Below are positions 23,401 to 32,829 of a stretch of 64,000 nt of DNA, piece after piece. Numbering within the stretch: position 1 is the stretch's first letter; every line of letters begins with the position of its first letter. The notes beneath the pieces are model-generated. The model searched no databases. It was not told where the DNA came from and worked only from the letters and a program-made list of their open reading frames with translations. Origin of the DNA: Trichostrongylus colubriformis (lineage: Eukaryota; Nematoda; Chromadorea; Rhabditida; Trichostrongylidae). The stretch spans positions 7,131,992 to 7,195,991 of the forward strand of contig OZ022261.1 in the NCBI GenBank assembly GCA_963978905.1, written 5' to 3'. The position numbers were made by a program, and so were the translations under genes.

Positions 23401-26400
23401 GAATCTTTATTTAATTTTTTGATAATTCTTCGTGAACGGTTATCTTTTTTGGTTGAAGGAATGAGTCAACTTTCGTGGTGACTGTCTTCAACAGTAACTC
23501 GCGTCACATGTCCACTGTGGTCACGATACCGTACTACTCAAAGCAGGTCATGGTGAGGAATGCGACGGGGGATCGATTACCTGTGCAGGTACTGCTTTAG
23601 ATCCGCCTGAAAAAAATCGTTTTATGTGAAGGTGCCAGTTACGTTAATATCGCTGGTACTACATATTTTCGCATTCCTACATGGTTAGGATTTTTCCTCT
23701 TTCTGCTCGTATTTGACAGCCTTTTCCGATTTCCGATTTAATTAACACCACGCCAGTTCAATTTAAACTTTCAATGAATTTTATGGACCATCAAAATTAT
23801 TTACAGCCTGACCTGATTCAATTTTAGTTGGTGAAAACCTTCCAAGTGGATTCGTTGAACAGCAATGATCGAGCTCCCTATGAGCTTCTGCTACCGGTCG
23901 AAGTAGGACCAGTTGGCTATGCCACTTACATTATCGACAACTCAACATCAACGTGAGTAACGTGTGTACTTGTGAATTGAATACTGTAATTTAGTCACAT
24001 TTACTAGTTCAAAGTAATAGAGTCACTGGGTCTACTCCTTGCTTCCAATCTGATTCCCTCAACCGTCTTTAACCACGTCCTGTCCTTCTTCTCTTCTGCT
24101 TTCTTCTCATCCAAAGTACAAGACAAAAGCGTATGCTTACATATGTTGGCAACGGCTTTCAGCCATAATTATGACGCTTAGAGGCCATGCCAGGGGTAAT
24201 TTCGGCATACCGTGAAATAATTGTGCATTATGAATGTCCAGGTGATCAATAGTGTAGCAGTAGAGAGAAAACGAAATAAAGCGGCGAAAACTCCGAAAAA
24301 TATGAACCCGGAAGTTCCTCACTCACTCCTTCTCATTCACCCCTCCTCATCACTAGCCGGTGGGGGTAGATGCAGATAGGCGAGGGGCTAAATCAGCCAG
24401 CTGCGATAGTTGTCGTGCCTTCGCAGCAAAGATCGCAATAACGACCCCGAAGCGTGCTTCTTCAACGGGAGAGTTTGGCCGCAAATAATTTTTTTTGAAC
24501 TGGAATGTTCATTCACAGAAATTATGTTTTCCCAGTTCTCATTTTCAATCACCCGTGGTGGTGCTCATAGGAATAGTTCACGGAAAAAATTAGTTGTTGT
24601 ATTTGCCTAGTAAGAACCGCATGCAAAGTTTCGGGCGAAAAAGTGAGGATTTGGCTAATACACAGCTCCCCAAATTCTTGGTAGGGCGAGCGAGGCCTCC
24701 GAGTAAAAGCCCCGACCCGTCGTCCGCCGCGGTGTAACGGAGAGTGGGACTGCTTACGTAACTTTCTGTTCCTACAATGCGTCTCCGACCTCGGTGGACG
24801 ACGGGGTAAGCACTTGCTCGGAGGCACCGCCCACCCGGCCAAGACTGTGGTGCTGTATCTTAGCCGTATTCACATTTTTTCACGTAAAACTCTGCATGCG
24901 CTTTAGCCGTTCATGAAAAGTGTCTTCGTGTGAAAATCTGAACTAAGGATTCTTTGTATTCATCGGATGCTCGAAACAGAGGCGCTATGTGATCACATTT
25001 GGAAGCTCCTACTGACTTTATAAAATCCCCAAAACCACGGTTATACAGTAACTTCTGCAGAAGTTCTATTATCCTCTTCTCTTATGTTTCTGAACACATT
25101 TGTTTCGGCAGCGTAAGTGTGCCGCTAAAGGTGGCATCGGCAGAAAACCGATAGTAATGCACGTGCTCAAAGTGCATTGTTTCTTTATCACCATTCTTCA
25201 CTGAAGTAATGCTACGTGCGTAGGTACATTCGAGCGGTAAGTTAGATCTGTGTGTAGGCCAAGCGGCTTTCTCAGCTAGAGCGTCAACTTCATCCTGAAC
25301 GTGCTGCACAAATTCTGCGAAGATGTGACCTCAACCAGTGACTTACAGATCCGAATCGCACCAAGAGCCCACGCTTTTATCCCAAACACAGTCACGTGAT
25401 AGTCATCGGATGTTGATCACACACTTTTTGGATTCCAGGCGTGCCATTACTCCACAATTCGCCACCAAAATGACAGGAAAAAAACGTGCCGAACAACCGG
25501 TGTCCATTGAAAACCAGGTATACGTATATTTCCATGACTGAATTACCGGTACCCATTAAATATTTTGCGCATTACGTCGTGTTCAGTGGATGAAATGTCC
25601 TTCGAATAATCCACGAAATTTAGGACATTTCCCTATTATTCGATGAAAATGGACTGGTGTCGTCGTTCACAGATAAAACAACGAACATGACTCATGCGTT
25701 CCGTCAGCAGTTTTTCTACTATAAAGGTACCAATACACATAAAGTTTTTGTATTGATTGAAATTTCATTTGTAAAGGACATGCTGAGCTCAGCCTAAGCG
25801 TCGGTCCTGGACTCTCCATTCTAGATTTTTCTTCTAGTAGAAATAGTACGGGAATGAAAAAAAAATGGTGCAGAGCTTCGCTTCCCAAGTTCCGCTTGCA
25901 TCCTCACCCATGTTAAAGGCCGTAACTTGGGAATCACGTGACCATCTCACTTTAGAAATGAGAGCATAAAAGAAAAAAATCAATTTTTTTCGCCGAGGCG
26001 CAGCCAGGAGAACCACAAGGTCGCGTTTGTCTCGATGGAATGATTGAATTGTTAGCCCATTCGGATTCCCGCGCGTAACTGTTACAAGTGTGGTGGCTGA
26101 GTAGTTGCCGAGTGTTATTTGGTGTTTCGTTGTTCAGAAACCGCAGCATCGTTCAAGCATGTTTTCTATACGATGCGTCCCTCTACATGCTTACAACAAC
26201 GCTTTTCGATGTTCTATCCCTGCCCAACTGTCTGGGATATCCGGGTGGGATATTCTGGCACTTCCAATTTGAAAGATCTGACCCCACCAGCTCACAATTT
26301 TCATTCGACTAGAGAGAGGATTTTTGTAAGACATTTCGACTGGGCAATAAAGTTGCAGCCAGGGTAGTTTGAGCTATGGAATACAAAAATTAAATTCACT

Positions 26401-29400
26401 TGACCTAGAATACTCGGCCCACGCGCTGTGGGCACGGGCAGAGTGGATCACCAAAATGAGCGCCAGGTGGTTTCAGCTAAGTGATTGATGATTTCAGGCA
26501 TGATGAACAAGTCACAACCATCGGGTGCATACATCTTCCGCCCCGATGGAGAACCTGTGGACATAGGAAAAGCTCAGTTGGAAGTGGTCAAGGTGGCGAC
26601 TTATCAACACTGTAATAAAAAACTATGCGAACAGTTTTTCTAAAAATCATTTTCAGGGTGATCTTGTGCAAGAAGTTCGTCAGAAGTTCAACTCATGGAT
26701 CTCGCAAATTATCAGACTCAAGAAGGATGCAAAACACGTTGAATTCGATTGGATTATAGGTCCGATTCCGAAAGAGTCAAAGTATGTCGCTTGCAAAGGA
26801 CCACCTACTTTTGGGTACGACAGGACACTCGAATTGAGTCATCGCGCGCGACGATGGTCCTGCTGCTTCCGCTGTGAACTATGTGCTTGCGAGGGAACGT
26901 GCGAGCCACGATGCGCTGTGGTATGATTCAGTTAAAGTGTCCGGTCATACACCCCCTATATTTACTCCAAATATTTTTGCTATTATACGGCACTCCTTAT
27001 AGCTGAGGACTCCTGTCTCTAGGGTCTGAAATCGCCCGCCTGAACCACCAAGTCATCTATCATTCACTTTGCTCACATCAAAAGCTTTGGAGCAGAACAC
27101 TCTTCGGAAGAAACGCCTTGCGGAATGCTCCTGAGCAAGACCTTGCAGTGACGCGCATGGTGCGGAAGGCCGAGTAGTCGTGAGGGATGAACAGCAGCCT
27201 CAGTTCGGCTTGGCCGTCGCCCCAACCTTTGCAATGATGCAAGTGGAGTGAAGACATGTCCTTCAATAAGATCAGTGGGGGAAGTGGTCTCATTCCTCGA
27301 ATGTCAGGCCGTTTCATCCGTTCTTTTTCTGCTGCGGCACGCACAGCATCTCTCTGTTCAGCAATCGACCACGTCGCTAATCCTGGTGCCTCCGAAACTG
27401 TTGCGAAGCACGCTTTTTCCATTAGCGCGGCAATGATGCCAGTAGCGTTCATTTGAATTTCTGGTTCCCGGGAATTCAATGTTTCTGTAGGCTGTTCACT
27501 TGAATACTCAACTTTTTCTCCAACAACAACCAGGATTTGGTCCAACTACAGCAATGTTTCGGATCATATAGACCTTGTAGTAGGGAGCAATAGCTGCGGT
27601 TGCTACGCTTATGACCAATTTACGACTCGTGTTTAGGTTCATTTGCAAGTGTGCTGATACCGGAAATCATTGGAAAGCTTACTCAGTTTATTTTTTATCG
27701 CATCGTTGAACCGGCGGGGCAATTATCTAGGTGTCCAGAAAGGGGAAATAGGTTAAATACGTATGAGAACCAAGGTTCTAGAAGTAACATGGTGCTGTTC
27801 GCGGAGAAGGGACACTCTGGGCCCGTGATAGGACCCTACGTCGGTTGACAAAACCTTCATGGCCAAGCTCTTGCCATAAACGGGTGCATTGTTCAATCTA
27901 GTACGGTCGTACACCAGACTCGCGTGTCTGTGATCGATACTAGTGAGGCACAACATCGTAAAACTCGTCCGCACAATTTTCAGGAAGACGAACATCCGGC
28001 TCTTCATTTTTCCTTTCTTTCTTCATTGCTTCACTGCTTCACTCTTACATTTTCATTTTCAACTTCAGTACTCATAATCCATATCACTGTCGCCGTATTC
28101 AGAAATCCCGTAACGAAAGAAGTCATCACTCGTTACATTACTGACATCAAGAATGCTGACGTCTTCTACACCGATTCCAATGGACGCCAGATGATGAAGC
28201 GACAGTAAGCTTACCCTTGATCACATGGCATCACAAGTAAGCACGAAAATGTCCTTTGATTTGTTTTTTTTTTTTCAGAAAGAATTTCAACCCATCATTC
28301 AAATATGTGAATTCGGAACCAGTTTCTGGTAATTACTATCCGGTAACTAATAGAGTGTTTATAAAGGTGAGTGACATAAATCACCTCACGATAGCGATCA
28401 ATAAAATTGATTGTTTGATCCGCTATTCTTCCAGGATGACAAGCGACAGCTAACTGTGTTAACGGACCGTGCTGAGGGTACCACAGTACTAGACGGAGGG
28501 CTGGAAATTATGGTGCTCACAGGAGAAAGCTCAATTGAAACTCTTTGAAATAATTGGTATTTTAGTTACATCGACGCTGTTTCGTCGACGATCATTGGGG
28601 AGTTGAGGAGCCCCTTGATGAGCCGGGTAACGGCAGTGGTCTCGTTGCTCGTGGAACTCATTACGTACTACTCGGCGGAACGAAGGTCGAGTTTATTGCG
28701 CTGACCAACGGTCGTTTTCAAGTACCGCTGGCTGTCATCAAAAAATGGCTTCCCAAAGAAGACAGCTTACCACTAGAATCGATATATTCCACTAGTGTAG
28801 TGCTTCTGAAAAATTTTGTGATTTCAAGAGAATATCCACAAAATGTCTTGTTCGCGCTAAAATAGCCCTACACTCAAAGATTCACAGCGTTCTGCTCATT
28901 CAAGCAATGGTAAGCAAAGACGATCCGTTTCGACTTGAATGTGTATCGATAGGACAGGCCGTCGTGACGCTGCGTGCGCCGTGCGACGCATTGTGTGCGA
29001 GGTGCGGGCTCGCTTTTTGTGTCTATAGGCGAAATACCTGAAATAAGGTCGGAAGTGGTAATCGTGCCGGGACCCAGGCACACGCGGCGCTCCTAGCTCG
29101 CACGCATCGCGTCGCTCGCGGCATCCCGCATTGTGAACACCTGTCCGAGCGATACGCACCCTTTTGACCTCAGTTATTGTCGCTATGCTGTCAATAATCA
29201 TTTGATAATGAAATAAAAATACTTGAGGTCATCACCATGGTGAAGCATCGGGTTAGAGTTTTTTTTTTGAGAAATTCGACCCCTACAAATACGACCTCCA
29301 CCCCTTCCATGACTGATGTTGTTGGTGTCCTGAAGTTTCGTCCCAAAAAAGTAATGCAATCGACAAGTAAAATGCTTTTTTGGTACAAAGCGTGAATATT

Positions 29401-32012
29401 CATTGACGACCTCTATAAAGGACCACGTGATCGATCGTCTAAAAAATTCACCAGAAACGGGTGGTCGTTGAGAATCATACGGGAAACTGAAGAATTTCCT
29501 CTACAAATACGACCCCTCTTTTTCCACCCCGAAATACGACCTTTTGGGGACTCTGTTTACGCTGCTCATTGACTTCATGCTTTTTTTTGTGGGAATGACT
29601 TCATTGTCATATCATTTCAATTCCTCATGACAGACATTGCACCGTTTTTTTTCATGTTAAGATGCCACCTTCTCAAGAAGTAGTTCGTATTTCAGACAGC
29701 AGCATCGATCCATCGACCCTTGGCGGTTGACATCTTCCACAGTCCCCAACTGGCTTTTGCATCGGTGGAAAATGCGAGTGATTACGCTCAACGCTATCGT
29801 ATGGAGGTATGTACTGGTAGCAGTTTTATTATTTCTTTTCGTACGTCTGAATCGTTGGCTTTGTTGTCATCGTCTACGCCGATGTTTATACAAAAGAAAT
29901 GATCGCTACGTCGCAACGCACGGTCACATACCCCCGTCAGCGTTCCGAAGGTGAAATGTCAGCGGCATTCACTCTTCTTGACATTACTGTTTCACAGTAC
30001 GAACATATGTGATCACTGTTACGTAGCTGAACGGAATATTGAAATAATCGAGTATTCGATTAAAAACTTTTGGAAGGGACTAGTTTGGCCTAAGGTGAGA
30101 CTTACTGTAACTCCTGCAGTTCGCTAGGTTGACATTGCACACAATACACCTTGCTGAGACGTCGAGTATGATTTCAATAAATTCCTTTCACCACAGAAAC
30201 CCTTTTCTTTCCTTTTCCCTCATTACTTCTTTTATTGCTTCATTTAATTGCTGCTATTTGTAATTTCGCTTATTTCACATCATCAAGGATGAATAAATAC
30301 ACCCTACGAGACAACGGATGACATCTTCTACAGCGAGCAACTCGGAAAGGTGATGTTGCAGTTTGAAGAGATGCGCGGGAGATGCGAATGCAGGCCACGA
30401 CGTCACTTTTTTGAATCCGAGTTTCTCTACAGATTATCGCTTAAGACCTCGAATATTCGTTTCTAAACGATCATTTCTCCCTATCTTCCTCTGTCTCCGG
30501 ACCCTTCCCGGTTCCTTTGGATGAGTTGCGAACTTAAGTCTTTTTTTTGCACAATCCGCACTAAATTTCTTGGAGATTTCTCGCAAGAGTTTCTAGACAC
30601 TTTGTGATGAAACTTCTGTGTTGTTTCGGGTATTTAGATAACCTTTTGTTGAAGAACGTTTTTTATATGAAGTGAGTTTACGTAGTGACGAAATTGCAAT
30701 TCGTTTCGTGGCTCCATGGAGATCAGCTTCATCGTCGGCTATTTAAATTAATGTACTTCTTCGACAAGGATGAAGATAGAGTCGTTGTTACTGCCGGGGT
30801 GTGCTTCAGTAGGTCCAACTAGATTACGACACGCGTAATGCTTATCTGGTCCTGTTGTGAATGGCTGAACGCAGGAAGGCACGACCGTGGTGTCCTTACT
30901 GTCTGATCTAGTTGGGTCCTACTGGCGTACACCTCTTGGCGCCTGTACCGCACATTTAGATCGTGTTCAAACCAGAAGGTCAAATACGCATCAAAAATCA
31001 TTAGTCTAAATTACGGTCCAGTGCGCACATGCCAAAAAAAGCAATCGATCAATCTGCAAGGCTACTCAGTTTTTAAGGATGTAGGCCAGGACTCTGAATT
31101 TCGATCAGTCGGAAAAGCTGAGCTCGCGGCAGCCACGCCTCCCCGCGCGCGAATAGTTCGCAATGGAAGCAGCAGGGCTCTGCCGCGCGTGGCGTCGCGT
31201 TATGCTCGGCGCAGTGACCCAATTCGGTCATCCCGGTACACACCCGTTTCCTACGGCTTAGGGGCTGTGCGCAAAATGACGGTGCCTCGATCATGGATGA
31301 GCGAGATCGTGCATTACTCATAACTATTTGTACCTTCAAAATGAAGCCAGAATTTGGAATTGAATGCTTTATTGATATCATTTACAGTTCTCCGCACTGC
31401 GGCGACCTCTCCCAGCATTCGTCCATCTGATGACACTTCAACGATGGCATCGTCGAAGTCTTCTGCTTCGTCTTGAGCATGTATTCCAGAACCAAGAAGA
31501 CACCGAAAATAGCAAACCGATGCGTGTAGAACTGGGAGTGAGTGATTCGATCCGAATTTACGTCCCTGCGCGCTAGAGACGTCCATTAGATTGAATCTTG
31601 TATAATGTGACCAAATGTAACCGTCCAACAAAGTAATGTGTTCATTTAACCATCTAGGCTTGAAAACCCAACATGTTTTCGAAAAATTTCAAAACATGTA
31701 GGGTTCTTACTTAACATTCGAATGTCCCTGTGTGAATATCGATTGGTGTAGATCGAGGCATAATATGCTTTTAGGACCTCTTCACCCAGTTCAAAGTTAT
31801 CGACATGACTGAGCTGATGTTGGCCGGAAATCGGAACGCCACCAAAGTTCCTCCAGGGAAATCCAGTCGATATCTTAGTATGGGCTGATTCTCAGGATTT
31901 TTTTTCAATATTTTTTAACCTTCGCTAACATATGGTCCTTTCAGACGATTTCACGGTCCTACTCAAACCATCAGAAATCCGTACCTTCAAAATCGATGTG
32001 CAATGGAACTGA
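9827..32012 (+). CDS. aman-1: Lysosomal alpha-mannosidase (GH38), complete, 27 exons
   Basis: The enzyme cleaves alpha-linked mannose from N-glycans in lysosomes. The model has 27 exons that join in phase to 968 codons plus a TGA stop; family members are about 950-1010 residues. Seen: signal peptide; PHTHDD zinc-binding motif (His46, Asp48); the DPFGHS nucleophile motif (Asp170); HHDAV with the fourth zinc ligand (His412/413); and the C-terminal beta domains ending [12 protein letters not shown]. Order and motifs follow human MAN2B1 and C. elegans AMAN-1, not Golgi mannosidase II. The start at 9827 is chosen because it begins the signal peptide just after a trans-splice-like acceptor. Introns of 53-106 bp alternate with introns up to 2.8 kb filled with transposons. 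The exon 24 donor (AGT|gtagtg) is the weakest junction. Exon coordinates are in the part entries. Confidence 0.93.
10037..10222. mobile_element. MITE family A, copy in mannosidase intron 1
   Basis: Left end CCGCCCTCATACTCTGCGCC, right end GCAAAGTATTGACGTGGCC. The interior reads GGCAGGGCGTGGCTACGTTC... and is matched in inverse by GAGACACGCAGCCACG near the right end. Same family as 10582, 46424, 57388 and 58309. Confidence 0.55.
10582..10879. mobile_element. MITE family A, near-perfect 298 bp palindrome
   Basis: The arms GGCCGCTTCCATACTTTGCG and its inverse CGCAAAGTATGGAAGCGGCC pair almost without mismatch through CCAATCACACTACAGTATGG and AATCTTGGCGC to a centre near 10730-10760. It lies in mannosidase intron 1. 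The extra CACGCGCGTGCCGGCGT segment in the left arm is a small internal duplication. Confidence 0.75.
10915..11300 (+). repeat. Dispersed repeat family C, copy 2
   Basis: Landmarks GATGCTCAGCAATGTAACAG, then GACAAAACGG, then CTTTTTCAATGCGAGTTTCG, then AAGGTTTGTTCTGAGAAG, in the same order as the copy at 3368. It lies in intron 1 of the mannosidase. Confidence 0.65.
11337..12550. mobile_element. 1.2 kb nonautonomous TIR DNA transposon
   Basis: The left end is CCCTAAAGTCCCATAGATAA and the right end is its inverse (CTTATCTATGGGACTTTAGGG at about 12530-12550), flanked by TA on each side. The left terminus carries a small tandem duplication of the ATAGATAAGAGCGG segment. The interior is AT-rich with no transposase-like frame. 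It lies within intron 1 of the mannosidase, same span as the gene but not coding. Confidence 0.8.
13220..13436. mobile_element. MITE family B, copy 2
   Basis: Ends TTATGTCAGGATATCGTAGC and GTGCGAAATACTGACATACG with a GC-rich interior (GAAGCGATAACACGGTAATG) that matches the copy at 7641. Lies in mannosidase intron 2. Confidence 0.65.
14037..14176. mobile_element. MITE family A, truncated copy
   Basis: Begins GAGGTCGCGTTCATACTCAA and continues CGCCGGCAGGGCGTGGCTGC with an inverse match GACACGCAGCCACA near 14158-14171. The right terminus is missing. Lies in intron 2 just before exon 3. Confidence 0.5.
14511..16297 (+). CDS. aman-1: Mannosidase exons 4-8: catalytic domain with nucleophile
   Basis: Exons 14511-14602, 15115-15209, 15272-15370, 15966-16071 and 16131-16297. 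They encode [11 protein letters not shown], then [14 protein letters not shown], then [18 protein letters not shown], whose Asp170 is the GH38 nucleophile and also a zinc ligand, then [10 protein letters not shown] and [12 protein letters not shown] stronger-looking acceptor 20 bases before exon 7 (at 15945) would insert seven residues that the family lacks, so 15966 was chosen. Confidence 0.92.
15539..15708. mobile_element. Short MITE in mannosidase intron 6
   Basis: Left end AATGGTGTTGTGACTCAGGA and right end TCCTGACATACACCATT are inverted repeats with CACTC/GAGTG inside. The interior is GC-rich and noncoding. A related, more decayed copy appears at about 26810-26960 (GACAGGACACTCGAATT ... 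AAAGTGTCCGGTCATACACC). Confidence 0.55.
16298..18548 (+). other. Mannosidase intron 8, repeat-filled
   Basis: This 2251 bp intron has an inverted pair: GGTGTCGAGGTAAATGGCCG near 16871 and GGCCATTTTCTTCGACACCA near 17867, both next to long C or G runs. A fold-back element of about 1 kb is likely. Related GTCGTA/TACGAC tracts with C-runs occur at 8030, 8285, 17150 and 17690. A family D repeat lies at 18190-18395. No exon was found in it. Confidence 0.6.
18190..18395. repeat. Dispersed repeat family D, copy 1
   Basis: Shares, in order, TTACGTAA, a GACGGAGGACGGGG-type block, CTCGGAGACCCCGCC, a TATCTTGGCAG-type block and AAACTTTGCATGCG with 24737-24935. Noncoding and without a clear inverted terminus. 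Confidence 0.5.
18549..22111 (+). CDS. aman-1: Mannosidase exons 9-12: end of catalytic domain
   Basis: Exons 18549-18665, 18740-18846, 20260-20353 and 22005-22111. Encoded landmarks are [65 protein letters not shown] and [10 protein letters not shown]. The HHDAV motif gives the last zinc ligand. Exon 12 ends within the codon for T, and exon 13 completes it. Intron 10 contains the inverted solo LTR. Intron 11 contains an RTE fragment, a Tc1-type MITE and a tRNA-like segment. Confidence 0.92.
18889..19665 (-). mobile_element. Second solo LTR, inverted, in mannosidase intron 10
   Basis: Begins TGTCGCGGATC and ends GATCCGCAACA, with an exact five base duplication CATGG on both sides (18884-18888 and 19666-19670). 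The interior matches the LTR at 394-1183 in reverse orientation: for example GGAGACACCTCGCTG corresponds to the GGGGTGTCTCCGG part of the first copy, and the GC-rich promoter end lies at the right. The TATA region here reads as a decayed version. No internal retrotransposon coding is present. Confidence 0.85.
20852..21151 (-). pseudogene. Fragment of RTE-type LINE ORF2 (endonuclease start)
   Basis: The minus-strand frame contains [20 protein letters not shown], which matches the beginning of the apurinic endonuclease domain of RTE-clade non-LTR retrotransposons (IGTLNVGTLTGRSRE type). The frame is lost after about 60 further residues and no reverse transcriptase was seen. A dead fragment inside mannosidase intron 11. 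Confidence 0.5.
21322..21826. mobile_element. Tc1-type nonautonomous element (505 bp)
   Basis: Ends CAGTAGCGCTCAAAAGCATT and its inverse (TACTTTTGAGCGCTACTG), flanked by TA on both sides. CAGT...ACTG ends with TA duplication are typical of Tc1-like transposons. The interior has no transposase. In mannosidase intron 11. Confidence 0.8.
21874..21951 (-). ncRNA. tRNA-like gene or tRNA-derived SINE head
   Basis: On the minus strand there is a good A box (TAGCGGAGTGG followed by TTAGA) and a good B box (GGGTTCGATTCCCG) at tRNA-like spacing. The 5' end (GGGCAGGG) does not pair with the 3' end (CCCGCCGC), and no anticodon stem is certain. A tRNA-derived repeat or tRNA pseudogene is more likely than a working tRNA. 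Confidence 0.45.
22380..22640 (+). repeat. Repeat family G, copy with (GTCC)n run
   Basis: Contains TATATATAAAACGCTTCTTC, a GTCCGTCCGTCCCTCC microsatellite, CTGTCACGAAATTAGGTATT and GACCTGTGAAGATGGGGACA. The same modules occur inverted at about 56260-56690 and in part at 54100-54150 and 55990-56080, so this is a dispersed element with a microsatellite-bearing end. Confidence 0.6.
23129..25726 (+). CDS. aman-1: Mannosidase exons 13-18: three-helix region into beta domains
   Basis: Exons 23129-23198, 23278-23387, 23459-23588, 23828-23952, 25439-25517 and 25624-25726. Encoded landmarks are [69 protein letters not shown] and [17 protein letters not shown]. Several N-X-S/T glycosylation sites are present, as expected of a lysosomal glycoprotein. 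The long intron 16 (1486 bp) carries repeat families C and D. Confidence 0.9.
24235..24560 (+). repeat. Dispersed repeat family C, copy 3
   Basis: Landmarks CAATAGTGTAGCAGTAGAGA, AAATAAAGCGGCGAAAAC, a GGTGGGGGTAGATGCAGATA block, and TTCACAGAAATTATGTTTTC. Follows the order of the copies at 3368 and 50905. In mannosidase intron 16. Confidence 0.6.
24737..24935. repeat. Dispersed repeat family D, copy 2
   Basis: TTACGTAA, GACGACGGGGTAAGC, GCTCGGAGGCACCGCC, GCTGTATCTTAGCCG and AAACTCTGCATGCGC follow the order seen at 18190-18395. In mannosidase intron 16. Confidence 0.5.
26498..28796 (+). CDS. aman-1: Mannosidase exons 19-24: beta domain
   Basis: Exons 26498-26592, 26657-26781, 28103-28204, 28279-28366, 28435-28512 and 28566-28796. 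Encoded landmarks are [83 protein letters not shown] and [15 protein letters not shown]. The end of exon 24 was set at AGT|gtagtg because it joins in phase to FSALRRPLP in exon 25 and gives the family spacing; the reading frame stays open for 22 more codons, so another donor is possible. Confidence 0.87.
27078..27545 (-). CDS. Unrecognised 155-codon open frame inside mannosidase intron 20
   Basis: An uninterrupted minus-strand frame with a protein-like, charged composition; for example it contains [20 protein letters not shown] and [21 protein letters not shown] do not recognise the family. No signal peptide, membrane segment or splice-compatible partner exon was identified. It may be a nested gene's exon, a processed fragment, or part of a transposon; chance cannot be excluded. 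Confidence 0.3.
   Translation of the reverse strand: MDQILVVVGEKVEYSSEQPTETLNSREPEIQMNATGIIAALMEKACFATVSEAPGLATWSIAEQRDAVRAAAEKERMKRPDIRGMRPLPPLILLKDMSSLHLHHCKGWGDGQAELRLLFIPHDYSAFRTMRVTARSCSGAFRKAFLPKSVLLQSF
28942..29157. mobile_element. MITE family B, copy 3
   Basis: Ends TGTATCGATAGGACAGG and CCTGTCCGAGCGATAC are inverted, with a GC-rich interior rich in CGCATCGCGTCGCTCGCGGC. In mannosidase intron 24. Confidence 0.55.
30288..30510 (+). repeat. Exon-like repeat family E, copy 1
   Basis: Shares ATCTTCTACAGCGAGCAACT and AAAGGTGATGTTGCAGTTTG with 33651-33860. The frame conserved between copies reads [20 protein letters not shown] here and [20 protein letters not shown] there. It looks like a duplicated coding fragment of unknown origin, but no gene around it could be built. 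In mannosidase intron 24. Confidence 0.5.
31388..32012 (+). CDS. aman-1: Mannosidase exons 25-27: C-terminus
   Basis: Exons 31388-31537, 31775-31877 and 31945-32012 (TGA at 32010-32012). Encoded landmarks are [53 protein letters not shown] and [12 protein letters not shown] followed by stop. The block LRLEH...DLF...EIRTF is the family's C-terminal signature. Phases are 0, 0 and 1. The next AATAAA is at 32116. Confidence 0.9.
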
Positions 32013-32695
32013 TGACTATTGATCGTCATTAAACATTATTGCAGTTATACTAATGATTAATACTAACCATTTCTGTACTATGCCGATCAAATGATCGAAC
32101 GTATATGTACCATAAAATAAACAAGTTTTGTTGACAAATCTGCATATCTTTACTTGCACAACAGTATCATATATACCTAAAATCACTTTGAGTATCTAGT
32201 TCATAAATCGATAAACCAATCGATATAAGGAGAAAACATCAAGCAAATTGATAACAGTTAATCGATGAAAATGGCAATCAACGGCGAGGAGAATTCTGAA
32301 TGAAAGTGAATCATTACACCCGGTGAATTATTATAACAGCAGCAACGTCTCATGATGACACATTGTAGACGAAGATTTGAGAAAAAAAAAACGTTTCACA
32401 GTAGTAATAACGTATACAAGTAATTAAATGTAATAGAGCACACAGACATATACTAGAGACACATGGAAAGCAACCGGTTGAGTAGTAAACATGTAAAACA
32501 AAGCACATATAAATGAAAATATCATGTCATGAATGTATAAGTAAGGCCTATTCAACGAGTACGGTAATACCTCGACGAAATGCTTGTACGTAAAAAGACG
32601 TGAATTGGCATGTAACCAAAGTTGAACAATAACTACTAATCACAAATGAAACAATAAACTGAGGTTCCATGAAGAAAGCTGTAGATTATACGCTT
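32013..32695. other. Gap between convergent mannosidase and glypican genes
   Basis: 683 bases separate the two stop codons, so this holds both 3' UTRs and polyadenylation sites. It is AT-rich and has no repeat or gene that I can recognise. Confidence 0.7.
32116..32121 (+). terminator. Polyadenylation signal of the mannosidase gene
   Basis: AATAAA lies 104 bases after the mannosidase stop codon in AT-rich sequence, the first canonical hexamer on the plus strand after the stop. Predicted, not proven. Confidence 0.5.
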
Positions 32696-32829
32696 TTAGC
32701 GAAGAAACAATAATGTCATCAGAACGGCCAGTGTACTCGTCCAGGACAAAGGAGACGATGTTAGTTGGGTGGTTTGTTCCACGACTGCCACTGTTGGCGT
32801 TGATGATGACGTCATCGGAGTGGTGACAA
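32696..32829 (-). CDS. gpn-1: Glypican last exon: GPI-attachment signal
   Basis: Encodes a Ser/Thr-rich linker (TTPMTSSSTPTVAVVEQTTQ) followed by SPLSWTSTLAVLMTLLFLR and the stop TAA (32698-32696). Small residues followed by a hydrophobic tail with no cytoplasmic domain is the standard GPI-attachment signal. It joins in phase (G|TT) to the exon ending at 34540. Confidence 0.85.
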
